Assembly (NCBI GenBank): GCA_020086605.1
Contig: JACBWW010000017.1
Location: 14,075,245-14,139,244 of the forward strand
Direction of reading: 5' to 3'
Source of the DNA: Lanius collurio
Lineage: Eukaryota; Chordata; Aves; Passeriformes; Laniidae
DNA: 64,000 bases
Part shown: positions 1 through 13,470 of the stretch, one piece after another
Numbering within the stretch: position 1 is the stretch's first letter
How the letters are laid out: every line of letters begins with the position of its first letter
Notes under the pieces: model-generated
The model's input: the letters and a program-made list of their open reading frames with translations, nothing else
Databases searched by the model: none
What the model was told of the DNA's origin: nothing
Made by a program: the position numbers and the translations under genes

Positions 1-3000
1 GTTGGAGCTATGTAGTCCATCTCCCCACACTGACTACTCTCCTAAGTAAGAATTTGCAATCTCTCTCAGTAACTGAAGCAAAGAGAAGAAGATTTTAGCT
101 TTGATAATGATTGGCAAATTTCAAACAGTTTGGATTAGCAAACCCCAAAAGTTGAATATGAATATTCAGATTTTGCTACACAGCATGGTCTGCAAATTGA
201 GGATAGAAATCTCAGATGATAGCTATCTTAGATCTCCTCCAAGATCCCCCACATGCCCTAGTTATGTCTAAGCAGGAAATAACACAAAAACAACCAATAT
301 ATTTAGTAATGAAATGCACCGTTGTTCTGAACATTCAAAACAATAATGTTGAGGGAAAAGATTCACTGAGAAATCACAAAATTGAAGCTAGGCTCGCTTC
401 ATATTGGGCCCATCCCTATTCCACCTACATTCCTTAAGCAGTGTATCATTTGTAATTCTTGAAATAGGCAGTCTTCCCACCTGTGGCAGGTCCCGCTGGT
501 GACTCATCATTGCCTGGCAGAGAAATCCCTCCCCATGCCCACACCCACTGGAGACCTTGTCGAAAGACTGGGATTAGTGCAAACCAAGGACAATGCCAGA
601 TCCAATTCTGCATCTCTGCTGGGCTCAAGGGGCATCCTCCCTGCCCCAGGACTCCACACCACATTTCCATCCTAGCTACACCATCAAAACTGAGCTGGAA
701 GCAATGAAATTGCCTTAATGGAGCCAAAATTCAAAAAGCCACTCTGTGTGAAGCAGGATTACCCATTTGCAGAGGAAATTCCAGGACAGCAGCAGCACAG
801 CAAAGCTCATGGCTGGATCCTGCCCTGTGGCAGCTGTCACAAATGCCACCCTCCAGCAGGAATCCTCCCGCCTCTCTGAAAACACTGTGTCTTCTAAACA
901 ACCCTGCAGGCAACTGCCTAATAATTTCCTGGGATTCATTTATTCACCAAACTCTCCAAGTCTGTGCAAATGATCATCATTTACTTGAAACGAATTGGAA
1001 AAAATAACAAACAAGCAGAACACTTAACCCAACGCTCCAGTTCCAGGAACACATCACTGTATTGTTATCTTTGCCCTTAGAAATCTTCCGCCATGCATCA
1101 CCTCCAAGGACAAACATTTTGGCAGAGGGAGAAAGTTCACAGCATGCCATCAAAGTTAGGGATTTGTTTTTGCTCACGTTATGACTTACACATTTCACAA
1201 AATCAACAAACAATTTACATTATTTCAGATATGGATCTTTTCCATCTCAATGGCACTTAATTCCTTCAAGCTAAAAAAGGAAGCCCCAAAAAAACAGAAT
1301 AACTAAAGTGACATTATAAGAAACATAGCCTGAGGCTGCCAAAATCTTTCGGTGCCATTGTAGGAAAGACTGCATTACTGAACTACACCAAACACCATTT
1401 CCAGCAGAAACCTTTCCTTCTCCTTTACTGCCACAAGGAGGATTACATTACACAGCACTGTGCTAAGCCCATTTATACAATTCTACTTCTTTAATCGGGC
1501 AATTAAAATAATCAGCTCAACTTCTCACACTAATCATAGAAGTATTAATGTAAGACACTAACTGCTTTTTTGCTGTGAGATTTTCTTCTCTATGCCAAAT
1601 ATGAGAGTCATAAAGCTTATGCTCCCCATAAGTTGCAAGGAATTGAGTTTTACTGCAAAAAGGTAACATCAAAAATAATTACTGTTATAAATATACAGCA
1701 AAATACAGCCACACTTGGCATATATCAAGCTTTTACATTAAAAACTTAGCAAAATGGCAGCTGCAGTATGGTTTTCCCTTTTTTTCCCCCAATGTAAAAA
1801 TCACTTTTACTAAAAGAAAGTGGAAAAAAAATGTTTAAAATAAAAAATGTTTAGAAGTATAGGTAGGTTTTCCTTTAACAGAAAAATACACACAGTAAAA
1901 AGGGGGCAAATTAGTTTAAGTCTCCCCAAACAAGGAAAATTTTGTTTATAAAGTTATTGTGTGTAGTTTTTGGAGATATGAGTATTATGCAGGGGTTTTC
2001 TCCCTTCTGAATCTAAAACACATGAGTTTCGTAATTTACATGTATATCACTATGCTACCTTTACCAATATTATTTTAAACCACCTTCCTTCCCCATCCTT
2101 CCAGTGTCTCCTTTCATTAGGAAGAGAAATCCATTTTATTACCAAATCCCTTCCCTGTAGGCACCACATGGCACTACATTACATACTTTTTTTCATGAAT
2201 CAACACATTTTCATCTAAAAATTAGTCAGGTGCCTTGTCCCACTGTGCTTCATATTTGAAAGCTGCCTAAATTTCCACCCCACAGATTCTCAAGGTCAGT
2301 GTGCAATTATTTCTTTTTGTGCTAGAACTATCTTTTATGTACAAATCCTCCTATTTGCAAGACAGCAACTGTATTTCCTCTCAATTTTCTTTTTTACAGT
2401 CAGACAAATCAAGGATTTTAATCTCCCCTCATAAAATTGTCTCTTCCTTCCCCAAGGCATTTTAGAAACCTGCCTAGGCTCCTAAAACAGTTTGAATTTA
2501 CTTTCTTTAAAGTAAATGATCACACTGGCACTGATTTTTGTGTGTTGTACTTCACACATACCTTATACCAAGCAGCAGTAAGGCTTCTTTGCATGGGAAA
2601 CATACTTCCTTATACTGCCAGATGTCAGATCATCCATGCTAGAACCAAATCTGTCCACTTTCCACAAAAGTCTCATTTTGAGGCCTCAGTTGTCTTGTGA
2701 TTAGCACTCCCATGCCTGTCCAGTCTCTCCCTCATACAAGCTCCCAAGTGCACAACCCTCCAATTCTGACAGCAGTCCTTCATCTCCCTTGCATTGTTTT
2801 CCAACTCATATACTCATTCCATTTCTTTCAAAATGAAACTCCAGCCTTCAGCATAAATCCTTCTGGTAGCTTGTGTCACCAAGAATTTTTTCCCACTCTT
2901 GTTGCTTTTGTGGTACAGTTGGTAACAGAAACATTTCCTAAGACTGATCCCATGGTCAGGTCCCTGGGAAATCCTTTGGTGACCCCCAACCCATCCTACA

Positions 3001-6000
3001 GCTACAATTTTGCTTCTAGTTAATTTTTTCATTCTCTTTTCTCTCCTACTCATTCATAATTCCTATGTTAACAAATCTCTACACAGCAGATGACAAATAC
3101 AGTATTTTACTGAAGCCCATGTGGATATATCATTACTTCTTTTGTTTAGAGAATTAGCTTAGCTGATTTTTTCAGCTAGAGGTATCAGCTTAATCAGGCA
3201 TGACCTCCTTGTGGAGATCCTACATTTCTTCACTCACTTATCGTGTTTTGTGTGATTTGCTTATTCTTCCCTTATTTTTTTTAAAGAAGATTTTACATAC
3301 TATTGAGATTACAGTAATGCTCTTTAATGGAGGTTGGTTTTTTTTTCCAATTTATGTACTATTTTTCATTTATTTCCCCAAGTAATACCATCTGATGTAA
3401 TTTATTAAAATTACTTGCTTTTGGAATTGAAATATTATGCAAGTTCTTGGATGTGGATTGTATGGTCTCTTCTGATTGAAACAATTACATAATTTAAGTT
3501 TTGCTTCCCCCTGGAGGTAAGAATTTCCATTTCTGCATAATCATTCCCATTAGATGCCCTGCATTTGTCCTGTCTTCGACAGGATCATTAAAATATGAAG
3601 AGTGCTACCTATTACATCTAAAACCCATCCATCTATATCCCCACTAATGTCAAAATTATCTCTTTTTTCACTGACTGCATTTCCAGTCTTCTTTGCTTTT
3701 TGCAATTTTTATTTTTATAAAAATAATTACATCTTTGTTAATTGGATTCTTAGACATTTACAATTTATTCTCATGTTTTCTGATTTTTATGGTAGAGTTC
3801 TCTGCATAGGCCAATCCTCTTTCCATTGCTTTTAGACTCCTTGCTTATGCTTAATACTATTTTTAGGATGATTATTTATACAATGAAATATGGGAAACTG
3901 TTTTACAATGTCTCTCAATTATATATTTTTATGAGTTCTAGCATTTTTTTTGAACCCTTGGCTAAGGATGATATTCATGCCTGCCTTATATAGTAGTCCC
4001 TGCACTTTCTACTCCAGATTAATTAACTGCTGCCTGCAACTTCTCAAATATTTGTCCACTGGAAACCTTACAGACCTGTGTCAGTTTCTGAGTCATTCTC
4101 TCCCTGTCCTTGTTCTCACCCACCTTTGGATCTTTGTAACACAACCTCAGTAAAGCTCTTCTCTTAGTTTTTCTTCCTTTTTTATTTTTTTCTTTCGATT
4201 TTTATCCCATCTTCCCATCTCAAAGCTTTACGCTCTTAATATGCACAGACACCCAACTGATTCCACGTGCCAATACAAGGCTTCCTGGACACATTGTCAT
4301 TTTTTGGATAATACTTCTTTTCCCTTTAGCATAGATACCTTCCATGCCCCTGCCTGGATCCTTACATTGATGCAACAACACTTCCATGATTCACTTTGAC
4401 CTCATCCAAACTTGCAGCCAGATAAGATGGGATTATTCCATAACTAAATCTTCATGTCAAAATTTTTACCAACAATGGAACTAGTTTTCTCTTGCTAGCT
4501 ACCATCTCATAATATTGTTCCTTTCCCACTTTTGTAGTCTCATTTGTCCAATTTTAATTTCTCTGTGCCCTCAAGGCTTATACAGGCATCACATGGGTCT
4601 CTCTTGCACTTTCTCCTGTGTCCCATTTAATCAGTTTAAAACTATTCTCATCAATCCCACAAAATGAGGAAGCTGCATATTGTCCACCCACTGACAATGA
4701 GCTTATTTTGTTACTGACATATAATAATGAAACTGCCTAAAATTTTTTTCCTCTCCAAATCTTCTCTAGGGATAATCTACTGAACAGATCTACCAGAGAT
4801 CATCTCAGATCTCAACTGTGGTCCTTTGTGGTCCTTGTTGATCCACTCCAACAGGAGACTCACAGTCATTCTTCACTCAAAACAGGGTTCATAAGAACTG
4901 TTCTCATTCCTCTCCTGTTTCTTTTCAGGTTCAAGCATCTCATGCCTTTACATGCAGTAAACTTTTTACTCTCTAGATCCCCTTTGGTGTCCCCATCTGG
5001 TCTCTGCAGGTAATCAATAATGATCACAATCTAAACTCAACATGTGCTTTAATTTTTATTAGATATCCATCTGACATGCTGGAACTCACTCGGATGCCTG
5101 CGCTTACAGTGTTTTTTTTTTTCAATTTCCTTTTTAAATTTAATGCACCTAAAATGCTGACAACAGGAGAGAACAACACTGAATAATTTTAAAACAATGG
5201 TCTATTAATATACAGTACATACTATTTTAATGCATTAAGAATACCACCAAACAGATTCACAGCCCAGCCAAAAATTCTTAACTTCTTTACTTCTCATTTC
5301 AGTGTCTCTGAGTCCAATTAGAGTAATCTATCAGTACTGTCATAAAGTAACCCAGATCTTGAACTACCCCTTCGATGCAGTCTAGACTTTACCAGATGGA
5401 ATTAGCTGTATGATCCCAAAGCTCTCCCCTATCTCCTTTCCCCAATAATTTATAATGAGAAGACTTTCACTAAACCAGAAGAGTTGCCTTTAGATGCATT
5501 ATGCTCAATTGTCCAGATACAATATTTATAAGGCAGCTTGTACCATACTGAAAATACCAGACCTTCGGCACAGCAGGAGAAACATGCTTCTTCCAAATAC
5601 CCATTTATTTTAAAGTCAGCATTGCAACATTCACTAAAGTGAACTCAGGGAGGCTGAGTACCCATTTTATTTAGCTGAAGCAGTTTTTAAAAGATGAAAG
5701 GAACATTCTCCAGGATGTCTCACAGGATGCAATTCCTTTAACAAATGGCATGTCTGGATTTAATAAGTGGACACATTTCTTTATAAACTGCAGAAACAAT
5801 TAAAAAGGCTTTCTTTGGAGTAAAAAGTATTGGAAAGAAGGTGGAAGAAATAACAGAACATTTTAAAGGTAATGCTTATATTACTATATTAACATGAAGT
5901 CTTTCATAATATACAACCATACTATTAGATCAACCTAACTACAAATTTTAAACCTGATGTTAGAGACAGTAAATACACCCTAAGCCAGAGTGTGTTATAT

Positions 6001-9000
6001 TATTGTGACACTTTGAGCATGCTGATATGTTGCTGGTCAATGTTATTTACTATCATCAGGTACACACCTGCTCGGCAGCCACATGCAATAAAGCATTACT
6101 GTCCTCATCGTAGCTCAGCCTTGCAGCTCATCAGCTCCTCAGATGAGACTGTGGCAAGTTGGACAGGCTGCAAATATAACTCCCTGCTGCCCACAGGACA
6201 CAGACAGGGACACATCCTTGCATTCCTTGGCTGGTGAAATGGGAGTGTGCAGCCATCAGAAGGTACCTGGCTGAGGAAATGTGCTCCCCAGCTCCTAACC
6301 TGTCCAGAGGGCTGCAACAGGGCTAATTACACACAGCAGCAGTGTGCTCAGGCTGCCTGCTAGTGACAGATGAAGGGTGCCCAAGCTCTTATGGATGGAT
6401 GAAGGTGAGAGCAAAACTAGACAGATAAATAAGGAATTGCATGACTCCTACTGTACAATAATTTTCTTAAGGCTAGGAGAAACCATAAATCTTGTTTGCT
6501 GTCAAGCAAAACCTAAGAACTCTGTAGCCTGCACACTGAGTGAATAGATGAGTGACCAGTTGCATTTGCTAGTGCAAGCCACTCTTCTTCCCCTCCTTAC
6601 AGATGGTTGTCAACCACATCAAGACACATCAAAAAAATAAAATCAATGTATCTCTGAATATTGACTGTGACTACTCAATAGAAATGCTGAATACACATCA
6701 CTTTGATTGAGCAAAATCCTGTGATAATTAAAAATATTTATGGCAATGTTTAGTACCGACGCAGATAGGATGCAATTCATATTGATTGCATCATCCAAAT
6801 TCACTATTTTCTTTGGTCGTTTGGGGTTTTTTACTCTTTTGGAAATTCAGAAGCTCTGACAGTTTCACAGCACTTCCCTTCTGAAAAAGTGTATAAATAT
6901 CTTGTGTAGCTACCAAAGGACATAAACATGCTGTTGATTTTACAAGGCCTGCCTGTGCAAAGATCATATAATGTAAGTGGCAAGGGTGCTTGCTTTGGTT
7001 CCCCCAAGTCTATTGAAGTCCAGTTTCACTGAACTAAGACAGAAAAGCAGAAAAGCTCAGAGCTCAAACATACTTCTTTCAATCCTTGGAAAGATCTAAC
7101 CAGAAAATTAAAGCTGAAATACTTGTGTTTTGAAGTTACTGAATGTATTCTCTTGAAAATCACTGAAGACTAAAAAGGTACTTACATCAACTCCTGTAGA
7201 AGTAATTTTGTGGTCATTTAAAAGACATACAGTATTTTTTATCATCCTCAACACAAGTGTTATCAGATGTTTATTCAGGTTTTCCATTGAAAATATCTGT
7301 AATGTTGTCCGCATGTATATCACCTTTCATTTAAAACATACAGGATCCTTTGCAAGGGCTTCAAGTGCTTTAACCATATATCATTATGGTGAAAAGAAGA
7401 CACAGATTTTGCCATGAATTCTGACTCGTCCAGAATGCAGCTTCTAAAGAAGCTCCTAACACACACCTCATCCCCTTCCTTAACAGCACTTTTAATCTAT
7501 CAAGCAAACCCTGCCCCAAAAGGCAGCCCGTGGCATGGCTGAGGTAAGGGAGTTCTGACTGTTCCATCCACACTGGATGGCCTGTATTTCCATGTACCAA
7601 AGCACATATTTTTTTTTTAAAAAATCTTTTTTGAGGATCAGGGGTCTTCAGTCCTGACAATGAGCAGACTGCCCTTCCACACAGACACTGCCCACAGGTC
7701 AGGCGGTGGCTACTTCACCACGTCTCTTCATGGCAACTACAGCAAACATATTAATAGAAAATTATTCAAACTGTCAATGACCTATACCTGCTCTTAATGT
7801 CCTTTAAGCAAACATACAGATGAAAATAATAAACAAATTTACTTAGAACCTTTTCAGAGGGTTAAGAAACTCTGTTTAGAAAGAGTCCTGCCACAATCTA
7901 CAGGATGTTCCCTCTCATATGTTAGCTTTTTTAATGATGTGAGAATATCTAGTACCATCAGCTGGCTGCATTTCCTTGCTGCTACAGAATACAATATGCC
8001 TCCTGGAGAGATAAGGACACTTGGGCAAACTTCCTCTTGTATCTCTCCAGAACAGTGTCTGACAAACTACTGAATGTCTGAGCTCATTGGCCACACATCC
8101 TATCAGCATCATTTGAAAATGGTCAGTAAATATTGGATTTGGCTTTCAAACATTTAATATGCCAAGATTTCTGCTTGAGAGATGACGTTTTATCAGAATT
8201 ATTCTATGTAATAAATAGATATATGTTCTACAGGATATAAAGATATGAACTGTTGCATGCCATTGAGTGGAACAGAACAGCTCCAAATGTCAGGAATGTG
8301 GCTTGAGTCAATGTACTGATAAGCTTTACAGAACTTTTTGAGGAAGATAAAAACCAACTGGTGCTAGGACTGTGAGCTTAAACAGGCTGTGATGAAGACT
8401 GAAAATGAAGGCTGCACCTGATATTTTCTACCAATATTTTCACAGAGGGCTTGGTATAATCTCTATGCCGTCATCTGCAATAAGACTTGTGCTTACAGAC
8501 AGAAAAGAGACAAGTTGTAACTTGTCACTCAAAATTTGACCCCTGTGTTCCTATTGAGAGGAAAATAGAGAAATCATTATTAAATAGCTACTGTAGATCA
8601 CCTCTGTGGATATTTATGGATCAGCTGTGATGGAGCAATGTTCTGTACCATGCACCAGGGAAGCAGCCTGGAGCCTCACACATTTTCCTCCTAAAGCTTT
8701 TGGCCTCGCACTGGTGGAAATTTCCTCCTTTTGACAAAACATGATTTTCTGCATTTTCAGTGATTAGCTGACTAAAAAAGAAATTAAACGGCAGTCCATT
8801 TTTGACTTGAAAAATTACAGTTTTCATTCAAGGCTGAACAGGAATTACTAAATACAGAAGATGACTACAGGCCACCATTTTTATCTCTGGATGCATAGTT
8901 TAGATTTAGCACATAAGTAAAAGGAGAGATCAAGGCTATTGCTGCTGGAATTCAGTCCTTGAAGCAGGAGGATATTGCTAAATGAAGCTCCTAGATGATT

Positions 9001-12000
9001 TTGGGGAGTAGCTCCATGGCATCCTGGATGAGACAGCAACTCCTAACACCCCCGGAACAAGCAATAACAGCAGCATTAATGTCCAAGGAGGTCATGGCAG
9101 TAAGGCACCCAAGGGGATTTCATGCAACTAGGAACACCACTGAAATCTTTAATTTACAGGCTGTTAAAATAACTTGCCAGTCAAGCAGGAAGGAATTATT
9201 TTGTCTGCTACAAACTATCCAAGTAACTAGTGGCAGCTGCCCTGATGCTAAATATCACTGTTCCCTAATTTCACCAGTTGTGACGACAAGCATTGCAGTG
9301 GGTTAATTACAATGAGTCTCTCAAACTACACCACAATTTTCTAGCAAAGACTAGTTTGTAAGAATGTGGGAAACAAACAAAATATTTATGTAAGTTAAGC
9401 CACTCTTTGCTCTACTTTTAATTATATTAGGACATAGCGACATTTGAACAGGGGTATCTTTCACGGAGAAATATTGTAGGGTTGATAAGCCTCTTTACTC
9501 CTCTAAAAATACAGAATTAGGTTACTTGGCACAATATTGTTTGCACCTCTATTTACCTTACATGCAGTGATACACATCAGCTTGATGATATTAAAAAAAA
9601 CAACTAAACAATCCACAATAAACCAATAGTTAGCTGTCAGTAAGTTTGTTCTAGTTAACACTTTTTTCCTACTTAAAGCTATCTCCTAATTCAGCTAATT
9701 TCAGCATGATATTTACTCAGCAATAACTACCACCACTGTGTCTCTCAGGTACTTCCCTGGGAGCTGCAGGTGGATGACTCGTGTAGAGGTACACACATAC
9801 ACTTGCATAAGCATCGAAAACGATGCTCTGGTGCCAGGATGACCTATTTCAACCATCATTAAAGGTTTATACCTTAAAGTACAAGTACAGTTTAAACAGT
9901 TTTCTTGATCTTGAAGGACTTCTGAGGTTGTGTAGAGATAGCTTTTCACGTTAGTAGTCTGATTTGCCCAGAAGCTGCAGCTTTGCCCCACACCAAGGCT
10001 CTTGCCCAGCTGTGGAGCATGCAAACCCTTGCAGAACACTGTGAGCTACAGAGCCTTGCAAAGGACGAGGTCAGTTAGTTCCACTGAGGTCAAGACAGCA
10101 TTCAAAGGGATACTTCAGTTATTCAAGCATGAAGAATAGGAAACGAATTTATCTGAACTGCAATCAAATGGTAATACGAGATGTAATTCAGCACAAAGAT
10201 AAACTGAATCCTGTGAGCGCACGCACTGTATAACAATGGGAAACACAGAAAGGTGGTGGATGAGCCTCAGATCATTACAGTGTGCACAGGATCAGTAGGA
10301 AAAGCAGACTGCACAATGAGATGTGCAGGCTGGAAAATGGCCAAGCGTAACATGTGAGTTTACAGGGCTAGTTCATGAACTGAGTGCATGATTTTAAACT
10401 GACTGGAATGTCCAGCATGTGAATGAGGTCATTTATCATGCACTCAAGGCTTCATTGAGAAATCTGTGCCACAAAATAATAACTTGCAGGTCAGCATAAA
10501 ATGTGTTTAACAGAAGCTAGACTTTGGCCTCAAACTGCTGGACTAATTTTAACCCCTTTAGGCGCTATCTGATCATCCTCACTAGTGATATGCTTAGTAT
10601 TTATCCTCTGCCCTAATGAAATTGATATTTGAGAGAGAAAGAGGTCATAACCACCTGGCACTGGCAACCATATGGGTATGGGGAGAGAGGGACCATCTTC
10701 AGACAAGCAGAACGTTATTGCCAGAAGATAAATCTGCAGCCTCAAAAGGAGGCAATGCATGTTCCAGGTCCTGACTTCCAGCGCAGGCTCTTGTAAGGTC
10801 ATAGCCAAGATGCAGCCAGGCAGCACAGTTGTCTCTGAAGCTTGCATGTTAGCCAGGCACTGCCTGCACCTCACACAGCAGGGCTGCACTTACACCTCTC
10901 TGCCTAAACCTCTTTTGCCATGTTCTAACAAGAGGTCCTTAAAAAGTTTAATTTCAAACAACTAATGAAGTCTATCTATGTCACATCTGGATGCTGCAGA
11001 TGAATCTGAGTATTGGAAGATAGAAGGCTGAGGAGATGTCTCCAAAGTTTTCACTGCTCAGGGAGCTACTGATATGTTAAAGCTGAAGCAAGGACCTTAG
11101 CATGTTCATAAACTCAAAGTATGATGTGAAGATAAATTTTATCTAGGCCAGGACACAACCTCAACCTATGTCAGCAGGAGATGGCCAACATAGAATGTAT
11201 TTCCCAGTAATAGCACAACTTTGCCTGTTCTTAAATGTCTGGACCCTAATACCCTGGATATGTTCAGCCAGCTAGCTGCACATTCCAGATGTTTTGATTT
11301 TTCTTGTATTTGTAGTTTGCCTTTTTTTTTAAGCAGTGTAGCTGGTTCATGACTGGGCCCTGAGTGTTTTCTCTTTCCTTAAAATGAACAGCAGGCCTGG
11401 GTGACTCTTATTGCATAAGAGGGAGGACAAAGAAAAGATGGATCCATTACTCAATAGGAAAAGACAGTTTTTAACACATGGTGTGGGGAAAGCAGAATTT
11501 TGAATGCCTTTCTCATATCGGACTTCAAGAAGAGGGTCAGCTGTGACCACATGTCTTCCATAATTAATACCAGCAAGAAAATATAAAAGGAAAAGGAATG
11601 AAACCAGACAGTGTGCTGGTATTTTACAAATCCCATTCTGGGGCACTGCAAGAACTATCAGACAAAAATTTCTGTGTTCTTAATATTTACCTGAATTCAC
11701 TCAGGATGGGTGAAATACCAGAAGATTTGGAAAGAGCTGATGTTGTGTCTAGACTTACAATACTAGAAAGGATTTAGGAATTAAGATCAGCTAGAATGAT
11801 TGTCTTTCTGTGTCAGGGGGAAACCCTCAATGCCTAAAGCTAAAAGATGATTAATAGCAAAAATGGCTCTAGAGTTAATCAGAAGCTTAAAACATTACCA
11901 TGCCATTGTGCAAAACAACTGTACTTGCACTAGGATTTATAAGCATTTATCTGCAATAATTGTAACCTAAGTCTTCTACTGCACTCAGTGATTGGAGCAC

Positions 12001-13329
12001 CATGTCCAGCTTTGAAAAATCCCACTGCAGAGGATGATGTGAGCTAACCCGAAAATTAAAGAAAGTTTGATCCATTTCATCACTTAATTAGCAGATAAGA
12101 ATAACAACAGGTAGAGAAAGGAGTTGAATTTCAGCCTAGAAGAATACTAGAGTCCATCCACCAAAAAAGAAAAGATACACAAGCTTAGCAAGTGCAAAGA
12201 ATGTTAAATACATGAGCATTGCTATTTCTTTTCATCATCTTTCAATGACGTTCTTTCCACTTTCAGTCAATAACCTCTCAACTGAAGAACAACTCCTGTC
12301 TTGACATCATACAAATAAACTAAAATAGAACTCACAAGTAACTTTTTAATCTACTAGAATATCCACACCATTAAATGAAAGGATAAATCTGAAAGTTATG
12401 CTTTCAATCCAAAACACTAGTGCTTGTTTTGATGAAAGGGGACACTTAAAAATTATACATCCTATATTAATAGGGTCGATTCTCAATAGAAAAAAATCCT
12501 GTTTCACAGTAACAGCCAGGCTTGAGGGGATTTTGACAGTAGGACTAATATTTCTGAGCCTTCTCATTCAAATTTTGCAAAATTAGTCCAGATTTGCATG
12601 CTACTGTTTGACTGACACGTACTGAAATATCTAATACTGAAGTACTATGGTTGCAATTAAGTCATGCCACTCAGGTGATATTCTTACACTGTTGTAAATT
12701 TTGTATATACGTGAAAAGTTATATACTCAGTATGAAATATATACCTACATCCTAAACATGTCAAAGTGATATTGGTAAGTTGCTAATGAGGAACATTCAA
12801 ATACCCACAATCTCTGCCACCTATTCATTCGCTTAATTTAATCTAAGCTTCAAAATCTCTGACACATTTCAGAAAGACACAATTTAAGGAAAAATTAACC
12901 TTCAAAAATTATACTAAATTTCCCCCAATTGTAACCTCTCCAAAATCTATGTTTCCTTCCCTTATCTATATGGTTTAAGCTTTTTTAGAGCTGTGGAGGG
13001 AATTGGTGAAGTTTTTGTTCAGCCCTTACAGTAAAACAAACAGAAGAGCCTGAGCTTCCCAAGGGGATATATAGAGCTCGCCTTCTTTTCCTGCCAGGTC
13101 CCAGAAGAAGAATTTTAAAGCAGATATACTTTTTGCAACTGAAAAATAGTTCTGTAAGCCATGCAACTACTGTAACTTGGTTTCCAAAGCAGCTTTTTCT
13201 TTTATTATTTTTTATTTGGGATTGACTACTGACTTGGTAAACTGAATTATACTTAGGATGCAGTATACATTCAATTTCAAAACATTTTCATCAGAATTCA
13301 TGCAATCTCATCCACAGTCTGAATTTTCT
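1..13329. other. Non-coding, AT-rich DNA
   Basis: No convincing gene is visible. Open frames here are short (up to about 120 codons), often overlap open frames on the other strand, have atypical composition and lack paired splice signals. Local base composition varies: about 480-930 and 6070-6340 are richer in G and C, while 1480-2060 and 3200-3930 are strongly AT-rich with T and A runs. No transposon end, tRNA-like fold or tandem array was recognised. Intron or intergenic spacer is the simplest reading. Confidence 0.6.
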
Positions 13330-13470
13330 TCTCTGGTGAATTATGGGACCTGTGAGCTCCAACCTGAGCTTGTCCCTGGGGTATGGCTTTTATGAGGCGT
13401 CACCCACACGTGAACTCTCTGATGTGCAAGAGGAGTTAAGCACACACTGCAGCTTCTCACTGAACACAGT
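13330..13470 (-). pseudogene. Decayed C2H2 zinc-finger-like fragment
   Basis: Read on the minus strand, this stretch resembles DNA encoding tandem C2H2 zinc fingers. The segment complementary to about 13407-13446 resembles the codons for the finger helix and the start of the H-x-R-x-H-T-G-E linker, and a second weaker match ends near 13332 with codons reading H-N-S-P-E-K, where H-T-G-E-K is expected. Stops and frameshifts break the frame, and the cysteine pairs are mostly lost. If real, it is a relic of a zinc-finger gene or retrocopy without function. The call rests on nucleotide pattern recognition over a short span. Confidence 0.35.
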
